Assembly (NCBI GenBank): GCA_034766995.1
Contig: CM068315.1
Span: 9,581,510-9,645,509 of the forward strand
Source: Acanthacorydalis orientalis
Taxonomy: Eukaryota > Arthropoda > Insecta > Megaloptera > Corydalidae
Length of the DNA: 64,000 nucleotides
Reading direction: 5' to 3'
In this document: positions 46,181 through 58,970 of the stretch, one piece after another
How positions within the stretch are numbered: position 1 is the first letter of the stretch
How the letters are laid out: each line of letters starts with the position of its first letter
Position numbers and translations under genes: made by a program
The notes under the pieces: generated by a model
What the model saw: only the letters and a program-made list of their open reading frames with translations
The model's database searches: none
What the model was told of the DNA's origin: nothing

Positions 46181-49100
46181 CAGTTTTTCGGCCATAAGTA
46201 GTCGAAATTCAGTGCGAAATGGCTCATGTCGCATATCGTTAGATGCGTCTCAAACTTATCTATCTCGTGGTGTGCAATTCGATTCGATTACCTTCCAAAA
46301 AAGCCTAATTATGCCCGAAAAACCTATTTTTCAACCAGTTTTTCGGCCATAAGTAGTCGAAGTTAAGTGCGAAATGGCTCGTGTCGCATATCGTTAGATG
46401 CGTCTTAAATTTATCTATCTCGTGGTGTGCAATTCAATTCGATTATCTTCCAAAAAAGCCTAATTTTGCCCGAAAAACCTATTTTTCAACCAGTTTTTCG
46501 GCCATAAGTAGTCGAAATTCAGTGCGAAATGGCTCATGTCGCATATCGTTAGATGCGTCTCAAAATTATCTATCTCGTGGTGTGCAATTCGATTCGATTA
46601 TCTTCCAAAAAAGCCTAATTTTGCCCGAAAAACCTATTTTTCAACCAGTTTTTCGGCCATAAGTAGTCGAAATTAAGTGCGAAACGGCTCATATCGCACA
46701 TCGTTAGATGCGTTTTACAATTATCTATAGCGTGTTGTGCAATTCGATTCGATTATCTTCCAAAAAAGGTTAATTTTGCCCGAAAAACCTATTTTTCAAC
46801 CAGTTTTTCGGCTATAAATAGTCGAAATTAAGTGCGAAATGGCTCATGTCGCATATCGTTAGATGCGTCTCAAAATTATCTATCTCGCGGTGTGCAATTC
46901 GATTCGATTATCTTCCAAAAAAGCCTAATTATGCCCGAAAAACCTATTTTTCAACCAGTTTTTCGGCCATAAGTAGTCGAAGTTAAGTGCGAAATGGCTC
47001 GTGTCGCATATCGTTAGATGCGTCTTAAATTTATCTATCTCGTGGTGTGCAATTCGATTCGATTATCTTCCAAAAAAGCCTAATTTTGCCCGAAAAACCT
47101 ATTATTCAACCAGTTTTTCGGCCATAAGTAGTCGAAATTAAGTGCGAAATGGCTCATGTCGCACATCGTTAGATGCGTCTTAAAATTACCTATCGCGTGG
47201 TGTGCAATCCGGTTCGATTATCTTCCAAAAAAGGTTAATTTTGCCCGAAAAACCTATTTTTCAACCAGTTTTTCGGCTATAAGTAGTCGAAATTAAGTGC
47301 GAAATGGCTCATGTCGCATATCGTTAGATGCGTCTCAAAATTATCTATCTCGTGGTGTGCAATTCGATTCGATTATCTTCCAAAAAAGCCTAATTTTGCC
47401 CGAAAAACCTATTTTTCAAACAGTTTTTCGGCCATAAGTAGTCGAAATTAAGTGCGAAACGGCTCATATCGCACATCGTTAGATGCGTTTTACAATTATC
47501 TATAGCGTGTTGTGCAATTCGATTCGATTATCTTCCAAAAAAGGTTAATTTTGCCCGAAAAACCTATTTTTCAACCAGTTTTTCGGCTATAAGTAGTCGA
47601 AATTAAGTGCGAAATGGCTCATGTCGCATATCGTTAGATGCGTCTCAAAATTATCTATCTCGTGGTGTGCAATTCGATTCGATTATCTTCCAAAAAAGCC
47701 TAATTTTGCCCGAAAAACCTATTTTTCAACCAGTTTTTCGGCCATAAGTAGTCGAAATTCAGTGCGAAATGGCTCATGTCGCATATCGTTAGATGCGTCT
47801 CAAAATTATCTATCTCGTGGTGTGCAATTCGATTCGATTATCTCCCAAAAAAGCCTAATTTTGCCCGAAAAACCTATTTTTCTACCAGTTTTTCGGCCAT
47901 AAGTATCGAAGTTAAGTGCGAAATGGCTCATGTCGCATATCGTTAGATGCGTCTCAAAATTATCTATCTCGTGGTGTGCAATTCGATTCGATTATCTTCC
48001 AAAAAAGCCTAATTTTGCCCGAAAACCCTATTTTTCAACCAGTTTTTCGGCCATAAGTAGTCGAAATTAAGTGCGAAACGGCTCATATCGCACATCGTTA
48101 GATGCGTTTTACAATTATCTATAGCGTGTTGTGCAATTCGATTCGATTATCTTCCAAAAAAGGTTAATTTTGCCCGAAAAACCTATTTTTCAACCAGTTT
48201 TTCGGCTATAAGTAGTCGAAATTAAGTGCGAAATGGCTCATGTCGCATATCGTTAGATGCGTCTCAAAATTATCTATCTCGTGGTGTGCAATTCGATTCG
48301 ATTATCTTCCAAAAAAGCCTAATTTTGCCCGAAAACCCTATTTTTCAACCAGTTTTTCGGCCATAAGTAGTCGAAATTAAGTGCGAAACGGCTCATATCG
48401 CACATCGTTAGATGCATTTTACAATTATCTATAGCGTGTTGTGCAATTCGATTCGATTATCTTCCAAAAAAGTTAATTTTGCCCGAAAAACCTATTTTTC
48501 AACCAGTTTTTCGGCTATAAATAGTCGAAATTAAGTGCGAAATGGCTCGTGTCGCATATCGTTAGATGCGTCTTAAAATTATCTATCGTGTGGTGTGCAA
48601 TTCGATTCGATTACCTTCCAAAAAAGCCTAATTATGCCCGAAAAACCTATTTTTCAACCAGTTTTTCGGCCATAAGTAGTCGAAGTTAAGTGCGAAATGG
48701 CTCGTGTCGCATATCGTTAGATGCGTCTTAAATTTATCTATCTCGTGGTGTGCAATTCAATTCGATTATCTTCCAAAAAAGCCTAATTTTGCCAGAAAAA
48801 CCTATTTTTTAACCAGTTTTTCGGCCATAAGTAGTCGAAATTAAGTGCGAAACGGCTCATATCGCACATCGTTAGATGCGTTTTACAATTATCTATAGCG
48901 TGTTGTGCAATTCGATTCGATTATCTTCCAAAAAAGGTTAATTTTGCCCGAAAAACCTATTTTTCAACCAGTTTTTCGGCTATAAGTAGTCGAAATTAAG
49001 TGCGAAATGGCTCATGTCGCATATCGTTAGATGCGTCTCAAAATTATCTATCTCGTGGTGTGCAATTCGATTCGATTATCTTCCAAAAAAGCCTAATTTT

Positions 49101-51289
49101 GCCCGAAAAACCTATTTTTCAACCAGTTTTTCGGCTATAAATAGTCGAAATTAAGTGCGAAACGGGTCATATCGCACATCGTTAGATGCGTCTTAAAATT
49201 ATCTATCGTGTGGTGTGCAATTCGATTCGATTACCTTCCAAAAAAGCCTAATTATGCCCGAAAAAACTATTTTTCAACCAGTTTTTCGGCCATAAGTAGT
49301 CGAAGTTAAGTGCGAAATGGCTCGTGTCGCATATCGTTAGATGCGTCTCAAAATTATCTATCTCGTGGTGTGCAATTCGATTCGATTACCTTCCAAAAAA
49401 GCCTAATTATGCCCGAAAAACCTATTTTTCAACCAGTTTTTCGGCCATAAGTAGTCGAAATTCAGTGCGAAATGGCTCATGTCGCATATCGTTAGATGCG
49501 TCTCAAACTTATCTATCTCGTGGTGTGCAATTCGATTCGATTACCTTCCAAAAAAGCCTAATTATGCCCGAAAAACCTATTTTTCAACCAGTTTTTCGGC
49601 CATAAGTAGTCGAAGTTAAGTGCGAAATGGCTCGTGTCGCATATCGTTAGATGCGTCTTAAATTTATCTATCTCGTGGTGTGCAATTCAATTCGATTATC
49701 TTCCAAAAAAGCCTAATTTTGCCCGAAAAACCTATTTTTCAACCAGTTTTTCGGCCATAAGTAGTCGAAATTCAGTGCGAAATGGCTCATGTCGCATATC
49801 GTTAGATGCGTCTCAAAATTATCTATCTCGTGGTGTGCAATTCGATTCGATTATCTTCCAAAAAAGCCTAATTTTGCCCGAAAAACCTATTTTTCAACCA
49901 GTTTTTCGGCCATAAGTAGTCGAAATTAAGTGCGAAACGGCTCATATCGCACATCGTTAGATGCGTTTTACAATTATCTATAGCGTGTTGTGCAATTCGA
50001 TTCGATTATCTTCCAAAAAAGCCTAATTTTGCCCGAAAAACCTATTTTTCAACCAGTTTTTCGGCTATAAATAGTCGAAATTAAGTGCGAAATGGCTCAT
50101 GTCGCATATCGTTAGATGCGTCTCAAAATTATCTATCTCGCGGTGTGCAATTCGATTCGATTATCTTCCAAAAAAGCCTAATTTTGCCCGAAAAACCTAT
50201 TTTTCAACCAGTTTTTCGGCCATAAGTAGTCGAAATTAAGTGCGAAACGGCTCATATCGCACATCGTTAGATGCGTTTTACAATTATCTATAGCGTGTTG
50301 TGCAATTCGATTCGATTATCTTCCAAAAAAGGTTAATTTTGCCCGAAAAACCTATTTTTCAACCAGTTTTTCGGCTATAAGTAGTCGAAATTAAGTGCGA
50401 AATGGCTCATGTCGCATATCGTTAGATGCGTCTCAAAATTATCTATCTCGTGGTGTGCAATTCGATTCGATTATCTTCCAAAAAAGCCTAATTATGCCCG
50501 AAAAACCTATTTTTCAACCAGTTTTTCGGCCATAAGTAGTCGAAGTTAAGTGCGAAATGGCTCGTGTCGCATATCGTTAGATGCGTCTTAAATTTATCTA
50601 TCTCGTGGTGTGCAATTCGATTCGATTATCTTCCAAAAAAGCCTAATTTTGCCCGAAAAACCTATTTTTCAACCAGTTTTTCGGCCATAAGTAGTCGAAA
50701 TTAAGTGCGAAACGGCTCATATCGCACATCGTTAGATGCATTTTACAATTATCTATAGCGTGTTGTGCAATTCGATTCGATTATCTTCCAAAAAAGGTTA
50801 ATTTTGCCCGAAAAACCTATTTTTCAACCAGTTTTTCGGCTATAAGTAGTCGAAGTTAAGTGCGAAATGGCTCGTGTCGCATATCGTTAGATGCGTCTTA
50901 AATTTATCTATCTCGTGGTGTGCAATTCAATTCGATTATCTTCCAAAAAAGCCTAATTTTGCCCGAAAAACCTATTTTTCAACCAGTTTTTCGGCCATAA
51001 GTAGTCGAAATTCAGTGCGAAATGGCTCATGTCGCATATCGTTAGATGCGTCTCAAAATTATCTATCTCGTGGTGTGCAATTCGATTCGATTATCTTCCA
51101 AAAAAGCCTAATTTTGCCCGAAAAACCTATTTTTCTACCAGTTTTTCGGCCATAAGTATCGAAGTTAAGTGCGAAATGGCTCATGTCGCATATCGTTAGA
51201 TGCGTCTCAAAATTATCTATCTCGTGGTGTGCAATTCGATTCGATTATCTTCCAAAAAAGCCTAATTTTGCCCGAAAAACCTATTTTTC

Positions 51290-52700
51290 AACCAGTTTTT
51301 CGGCCATAAGTAGTCGAAATTAAGTGCGAAACGGCTCATATCGCACATCGTTAGATGCGTTTTACAATTATCTATAGCGTGTTGTGCAATTCGATTCGAT
51401 TATCTTCCAAAAAAGGTTAATTTTGCCCGAAAAACCAATTTTTCAACCAGTTTTTCGGCTATAAGTAGTCGAAATTAAGTGCGAAATGGCTCATGTCGCA
51501 TATCGTTAGATGCGTCTCAAAATTATCTATCTCGTGGTGTGCAATTCGATTCGATTATCTTCCAAAAAAGCCTAATTTTGCCCGAAAACCCTATTTTTCA
51601 ACCAGTTTTTCGGCCATAAGTAGTCGAAATTAAGTGCGAAACGGCTCATATCGCACATCGTTAGATGCATTTTACAATTATCTATAGCGTGTTGTGCAAT
51701 TCGATTCGATTATCTTCCAAAAAAGGTTAATTTTGCCCGAAAAACCTATTTTTCAACCAGTTTTTCGGCTATAAATAGTCGAAATTAAGTGCGAAATGGC
51801 TCGTGTCGCATATCGTTAGATGCGTCTTAAAATTATCTATCGTGTGGTGTGCAATTCGATTCGATTACCTTCCAAAAAAGCCTAATTATGCCCGAAAAAC
51901 CTATTTTTCAACCAGTTTTTCGGCCATAAGTAGTCGAAGTTAAGTGCGAAATGGCTCGTGTCGCATATCGTTAGATGCGTCTTAAATTTATCTATCTCGT
52001 GGTGTGCAATTCGATTCGATTATCTTCCAAAAAAGCCTAATTTTGCCCGAAAAACCTATTTTTCAACCAGTTTTTCGGCCATAAGTAGTCGAAATTAAGT
52101 GCGAAACGGCTCATATCGCACATCGTTAGATGCGTTTTACAATTATCTATAGCGTGTTGTGCAATTCGATTCGATTATCTTCCAAAAAAGGTTAATTTTG
52201 CCCGAAAAACCAATTTTTCAACCAGTTTTTCGGCTATAAGTAGTCGAAATTAAGTGCGAAATGGCTCATGTCGCATATCGTTAGATGCGTCTCAAAATTA
52301 TCTATCTCGTGGTGTGCAATTCGATTCGATTATCTTCCAAAAAAGCCTAATTTTGCCCGAAAACCCTATTTTTCAACCAGTTTTTCGGCCATAAGTAGTC
52401 GAAATTAAGTGCGAAACGGCTCATATCGCACATCGTTAGATGCATTTTACAATTATCTATAGCGTGTTGTGCAATTCGATTCGATTATCTTCCAAAAAAG
52501 GTTAATTTTGCCCGAAAAACCTATTTTTCAACCAGTTTTTCGGCTATAAATAGTCGAAATTAAGTGCGAAATGGCTCGTGTCGCATATCGTTAGATGCGT
52601 CTTAAAATTATCTATCGTGTGGTGTGCAATTCGATTCGATTACCTTCCAAAAAAGCCTAATTATGCCCGAAAAACCTATTTTTCAACCAGTTTTTCGGCC
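51290..52700. repeat. Five-monomer higher-order unit, second tandem pair
   Basis: The private CCAATTTTTC variants lie at about 51433 and 52208, 775 bp apart. The block is shifted about 6662 bp from the first pair, close to 43 monomers. Confidence 0.7.
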
Positions 52701-55700
52701 ATAAGTAGTCGAAATTCAGTGCGAAATGGCTCATGTCGCATATCGTTAGATGCGTCTCAAAATTATCTATCTCGTGGTGTGCAATTCGATTCGATTATCT
52801 TCCAAAAAAGCCTAATTTTGCCCGAAAAATCTATTTTTCAACCAGTTTTTCGGCCATAAGTAGTCGAAATTCAGTGCGAAATGGCTCATGTCGCATATCG
52901 TTAGATGCGTCTCAAAATTATCTATCTCGTGGTGTGCAATTCGATTCGATTATCTTCCAAAAAAGCCTAATCTTGCCCGAAAAACCTATTTTTCTACCAG
53001 TTTTTCGGCCATAAGTATCGAAGTTAAGTGCGAAATGGCTCATGTCGCATATCGTTAGATGCGTCTCAAAATTATCTATCTCGTGGTGTGCAATTCGATT
53101 CGATTATCTTCCAAAAAAGCCTAATTATGCCCGAAAAACCTATTTTTCAACCAGTTTTTCGGCCATAAGTAGTCGAAGTTAAGTGCGAAATGGCTCGTGT
53201 CGCATATCGTTAGATGCGTCTTAAATTTATCTATCTCGTGGTGTGCAATTCGATTCGATTATCTTCCAAAAAAGCCTAATTTTGCCCGAAAAACCTATTT
53301 TTCAACCAGTTTTTCGGCCATAAGTAGTCGAAATTAAGTGCGAAACGGCTCATATCGCACATCGTTAGATGCATTTTACAATTATCTATAGCGTGTTGTG
53401 CAATTCGATTCGATTATCTTCCAAAAAAGGTTAATTTTGCCCGAAAAACCTATTTTTCAACCAGTTTTTCGGCTATAAGTAGTCGAAATTAAGTGCGAAA
53501 TGGCTCATGTCGCATATCGTTAGATGCGTCTCAAAATTATCTATCTCGTGGTGTGCAATTCGATTCGATTATCTTCCAAAAAAGCCTAATTATGCCCGAA
53601 AAACCTATTTTTCAACCAGTTTTTCGGCCATAAGTAGTCGAAGTTAAGTGCGAAATGGCTCGTGTCGCATATCGTTAGATGCGTCTTAAATTTATCTATC
53701 TCGTGGTGTGCAATTCGATTCGATTATCTTCCAAAAAAGCCTAATTTTGCCCGAAAAACCTATTTTTCAACCAGTTTTTCGGCCATAAGTAGTCGAAATT
53801 AAGTGCGAAACGGCTCATATCGCACATCGTTAGATGCATTTTACAATTATCTATAGCGTGTTGTGCAATTCGATTCGATTATCTTCCAAAAAAGGTTAAT
53901 TTTGCCCGAAAAACCTATTTTTCAACCAGTTTTTCGGCTATAAGTAGTCGAAGTTAAGTGCGAAATGGCTCGTGTCGCATATCGTTAGATGCGTCTTAAA
54001 TTTATCTATCTCGTGGTGTGCAATTCAATTCGATTATCTTCCAAAAAAGCCTAATTTTGCCCGAAAAACCTATTTTTCAACCAGTTTTTCGGCCATAAGT
54101 AGTCGAAATTCAGTGCGAAATGGCTCATGTCGCATATCGTTAGATGCGTCTCAAACTTATCTATCTCGTGGTGTGCAATTCGATTCGATTACCTTCCAAA
54201 AAAGCCTAATTATGCCCGAAAAACCTATTTTTCAACCAGTTTTTCGGCCATAAGTAGTCGAAGTTAAGTGCGAAATGGCTCGTGTCGCATATCGTTAGAT
54301 GCGTCTTAAATTTATCTATCTCGTGGTGTGCAATTCAATTCGATTATCTTCCAAAAAAGCCTAATTTTGCCCGAAAAACCTATTTTTCAACCAGTTTTTC
54401 GGCCATAAGTAGTCGAAATTCAGTGCGAAATGGCTCATGTCGCATATCGTTAGATGCGTCTCAAAATTATCTATCTCGTGGTGTGCAATTCGATTCGATT
54501 ATCTTCCAAAAAAGCCTAATTTTGCCCGAAAAACCTATTTTTCTACCAGTTTTTCGGCCATAAGTATCGAAGTTAAGTGCGAAATGGCTCATGTCGCATA
54601 TCGTTAGATGCGTCTCAAAATTATCTATCTCGTGGTGTGCAATTCGATTCGATTATCTTCCAAAAAAGCCTAATTTTGCCCGAAAAACCTATTTTTCAAC
54701 CAGTTTTTCGGCCATAAGTAGTCGAAATTAAGTGCGAAACGGCTCATATCGCACATCGTTAGATGCATTTTACAATTATCTATAGCGTGTTGTGCAATTC
54801 GATTCGATTATCTTCCAAAAAAGGTTAATTTTGCCCGAAAAACCTATTTTTCAACCAGTTTTTCGGCTATAAATAGTCGAAATTAAGTGCGAAATGGCTC
54901 GTGTCGCATATCGTTAGATGCGTCTTAAAATTATCTATCGTGTGGTGTGCAATTCGATTCGATTACCTTCCAAAAAAGCCTAATTATGCCCGAAAAACCT
55001 ATTTTTCAACCAGTTTTTCGGCCATAAGTAGTCGAAGTTAAGTGCGAAATGGCTCGTGTCGCATATCGTTAGATGCGTCTTAAATTTATCTATCTCGTGG
55101 TGTGCAATTCGATTCGATTATCTTCCAAAAAAGCCTAATTTTGCCCGAAAAACCTATTTTTCAACCAGTTTTTCGGCCATAAGTAGTCGAAATTCAGTGC
55201 GAAATGGCTCATGTCGCATATCGTTAGATGCGTCTCAAACTTATCTATCTCGTGGTGTGCAATTCGATTCGATTACCTTCCAAAAAAAGCCTAATTATGC
55301 CCGAAAAACCTATTTTTCAACCAGTTTTTCGGCGATAAGTAGTCGAAGTTAAGTGCGAAATGGCTCGTGTCGCATATCGTTAGATGCGTCTTAAATTTAT
55401 CTATCTCGTGGTGTGCAATTCAATTCGATTATCTTCCAAAAAAGCCTAATTTTGCCCGAAAAACCTATTTTCAACCAGTTTTTCGGCCATAAGTAGTCGA
55501 AATTCAGTGCGAAATGGCTCATGTCGCATATCGTTAGATGCGTCTCAAAATTATCTATCTCGTGGTGTGCAATTCGATTCGATTATCTTCCAAAAAAGCC
55601 TAATTTTGCCCGAAAAATCTATTTTTCAACCAGTTTTTCGGCCATAAGTAGTCGAAATTCAGTGCGAAATGGCTCATGTCGCATATCGTTAGATGCGTCT

Positions 55701-57489
55701 CAAAATTATCTATCTCGTGGTGTGCAATTCGATTCGATTATCTTCCAAAAAAGCCTAATCTTGCCCGAAAAACCTATTTTTCTACCAGTTTTTCGGCCAT
55801 AAGTATCGAAGTTAAGTGCGAAATGGCTCATGTCGCATATCGTTAGATGCGTCTCAAAATTATCTATCTCGTGGTGTGCAATTCGATTCGATTATCTTCC
55901 AAAAAAGCCTAATTATGCCCGAAAAACCTATTTTTCAACCAGTTTTTCGGCCATAAGTAGTCGAAGTTAAGTGCGAAATGGCTCGTGTCGCATATCGTTA
56001 GATGCGTCTTAAATTTATCTATCTCGTGGTGTGCAATTCGATTCGATTATCTTCCAAAAAAGCCTAATTTTGCCCGAAAAACCTATTTTTCAACCAGTTT
56101 TTCGGCCATAAGTAGTCGAAATTAAGTGCGAAACGGCTCATATCGCACATCGTTAGATGCATTTTACAATTATCTATAGCGTGTTGTGCAATTCGATTCG
56201 ATTATCTTCCAAAAAAGGTTAATTTTGCCCGAAAAACCTATTTTTCAACCAGTTTTTCGGCTATAAGTAGTCGAAATTAAGTGCGAAATGGCTCATGTCG
56301 CATATCGTTAGATGCGTCTCAAAATTATCTATCTCGTGGTGTGCAATTCGATTCGATTATCTTCCAAAAAAGCCTAATTATGCCCGAAAAACCTATTTTT
56401 CAACCAGTTTTTCGGCCATAAGTAGTCGAAGTTAAGTGCGAAATGGCTCGTGTCGCATATCGTTAGATGCGTCTTAAATTTATCTATCTCGTGGTGTGCA
56501 ATTCGATTCGATTATCTTCCAAAAAAGCCTAATTTTGCCCGAAAAACCTATTTTTCAACCAGTTTTTCGGCCATAAGTAGTCGAAATTAAGTGCGAAACG
56601 GCTCATATCGCACATCGTTAGATGCATTTTACAATTATCTATAGCGTGTTGTGCAATTCGATTCGATTATCTTCCAAAAAAGGTTAATTTTGCCCGAAAA
56701 ACCTATTTTTCAACCAGTTTTTCGGCTATAAGTAGTCGAAGTTAAGTGCGAAATGGCTCGTGTCGCATATCGTTAGATGCGTCTTAAATTTATCTATCTC
56801 GTGGTGTGCAATTCAATTCGATTATCTTCCAAAAAAGCCTAATTTTGCCCGAAAAACCTATTTTTCAACCAGTTTTTCGGCCATAAGTAGTCGAAATTCA
56901 GTGCGAAATGGCTCATGTCGCATATCGTTAGATGCGTCTCAAACTTATCTATCTCGTGGTGTGCAATTCGATTCGATTACCTTCCAAAAAAGCCTAATTA
57001 TGCCCGAAAAACCTATTTTTCAACCAGTTTTTCGGCCATAAGTAGTCGAAGTTAAGTGCGAAATGGCTCGTGTCGCATATCGTTAGATGCGTCTTAAATT
57101 TATCTATCTCGTGGTGTGCAATTCAATTCGATTATCTTCCAAAAAAGCCTAATTTTGCCCGAAAAACCTATTTTTCAACCAGTTTTTCGGCCATAAGTAG
57201 TCGAAATTCAGTGCGAAATGGCTCATGTCGCATATCGTTAGATGCGTCTCAAAATTATCTATCTCGTGGTGTGCAATTCGATTCGATTATCTTCCAAAAA
57301 AGCCTAATTTTGCCCGAAAAACCTATTTTTCTACCAGTTTTTCGGCCATAAGTATCGAAGTTAAGTGCGAAATGGCTCATGTCGCATATCGTTAGATGCG
57401 TCTCAAAATTATCTATCTCGTGGTGTGCAATTCGATTCGATTATCTTCCAAAAAAGCCTAATTTTGCCCGAAAAACCTATTTTTCAACC

Positions 57490-58970
57490 AGTTTTTCGGC
57501 CATAAGTAGTCGAAATTAAGTGCGAAACGGCTCATATCGCACATCGTTAGATGCGTTTTACAATTATCTATAGCGTGTTGTGCAATTCGATTCGATTATC
57601 TTCCAAAAAAGGTTAATTTTGCCCGAAAAACCAATTTTTCAACCAGTTTTTCGGCTATAAGTAGTCGAAATTAAGTGCGAAATGGCTCATGTCGCATATC
57701 GTTAGATGCGTCTCAAAATTATCTATCTCGTGGTGTGCAATTCGATTCGATTATCTTCCAAAAAAGCCTAATTTTGCCCGAAAACCCTATTTTTCAACCA
57801 GTTTTTCGGCCATAAGTAGTCGAAATTAAGTGCGAAACGGCTCATATCGCACATCGTTAGATGCATTTTACAATTATCTATAGCGTGTTGTGCAATTCGA
57901 TTCGATTATCTTCCAAAAAAGGTTAATTTTGCCCGAAAAACCTATTTTTCAACCAGTTTTTCGGCTATAAATAGTCGAAATTAAGTGCGAAATGGCTCGT
58001 GTCGCATATCGTTAGATGCGTCTTAAAATTATCTATCGTGTGGTGTGCAATTCGATTCGATTACCTTCCAAAAAAGCCTAATTATGCCCGAAAAACCTAT
58101 TTTTCAACCAGTTTTTCGGCCATAAGTAGTCGAAGTTAAGTGCGAAATGGCTCGTGTCGCATATCGTTAGATGCGTCTTAAATTTATCTATCTCGTGGTG
58201 TGCAATTCGATTCGATTATCTTCCAAAAAAGCCTAATTTTGCCCGAAAAACCTATTTTTCAACCAGTTTTTCGGCCATAAGTAGTCGAAATTAAGTGCGA
58301 AACGGCTCATATCGCACATCGTTAGATGCGTTTTACAATTATCTATAGCGTGTTGTGCAATTCGATTCGATTATCTTCCAAAAAAGGTTAATTTTGCCCG
58401 AAAAAACCAATTTTTCAACCAGTTTTTCGGCTATAAGTAGTCGAAATTAAGTGCGAAATGGCTCATGTCGCATATCGTTAGATGCGTCTCAAAATTATCT
58501 ATCTCGTGGTGTGCAATTCGATTCGATTATCTTCCAAAAAAGCCTAATTTTGCCCGAAAACCCTATTTTTCAACCAGTTTTTCGGCCATAAGTAGTCGAA
58601 ATTAAGTGCGAAACGGCTCATATCGCACATCGTTAGATGCATTTTACAATTATCTATAGCGTGTTGTGCAATTCGATTCGATTATCTTCCAAAAAAGGTT
58701 AATTTTGCCCGAAAAACCTATTTTTCAACCAGTTTTTCGGCTATAAATAGTCGAAATTAAGTGCGAAATGGCTCGTGTCGCATATCGTTAGATGCGTCTT
58801 AAAATTATCTATCGTGTGGTGTGCAATTCGATTCGATTACCTTCCAAAAAAGCCTAATTATGCCCGAAAAACCTATTTTTCAACCAGTTTTTCGGCCATA
58901 AGTAGTCGAAGTTAAGTGCGAAATGGCTCGTGTCGCATATCGTTAGATGCGTCTTAAATTTATCTATCTC
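57490..58970. repeat. Five-monomer higher-order unit, third tandem pair
   Basis: The private variants lie at about 57629 and 58405. The block is shifted about 6196 bp from the second pair, close to 40 monomers. One 1-bp insertion (an extra A at the CCAATTTTTC site) is private to the later unit. Confidence 0.7.
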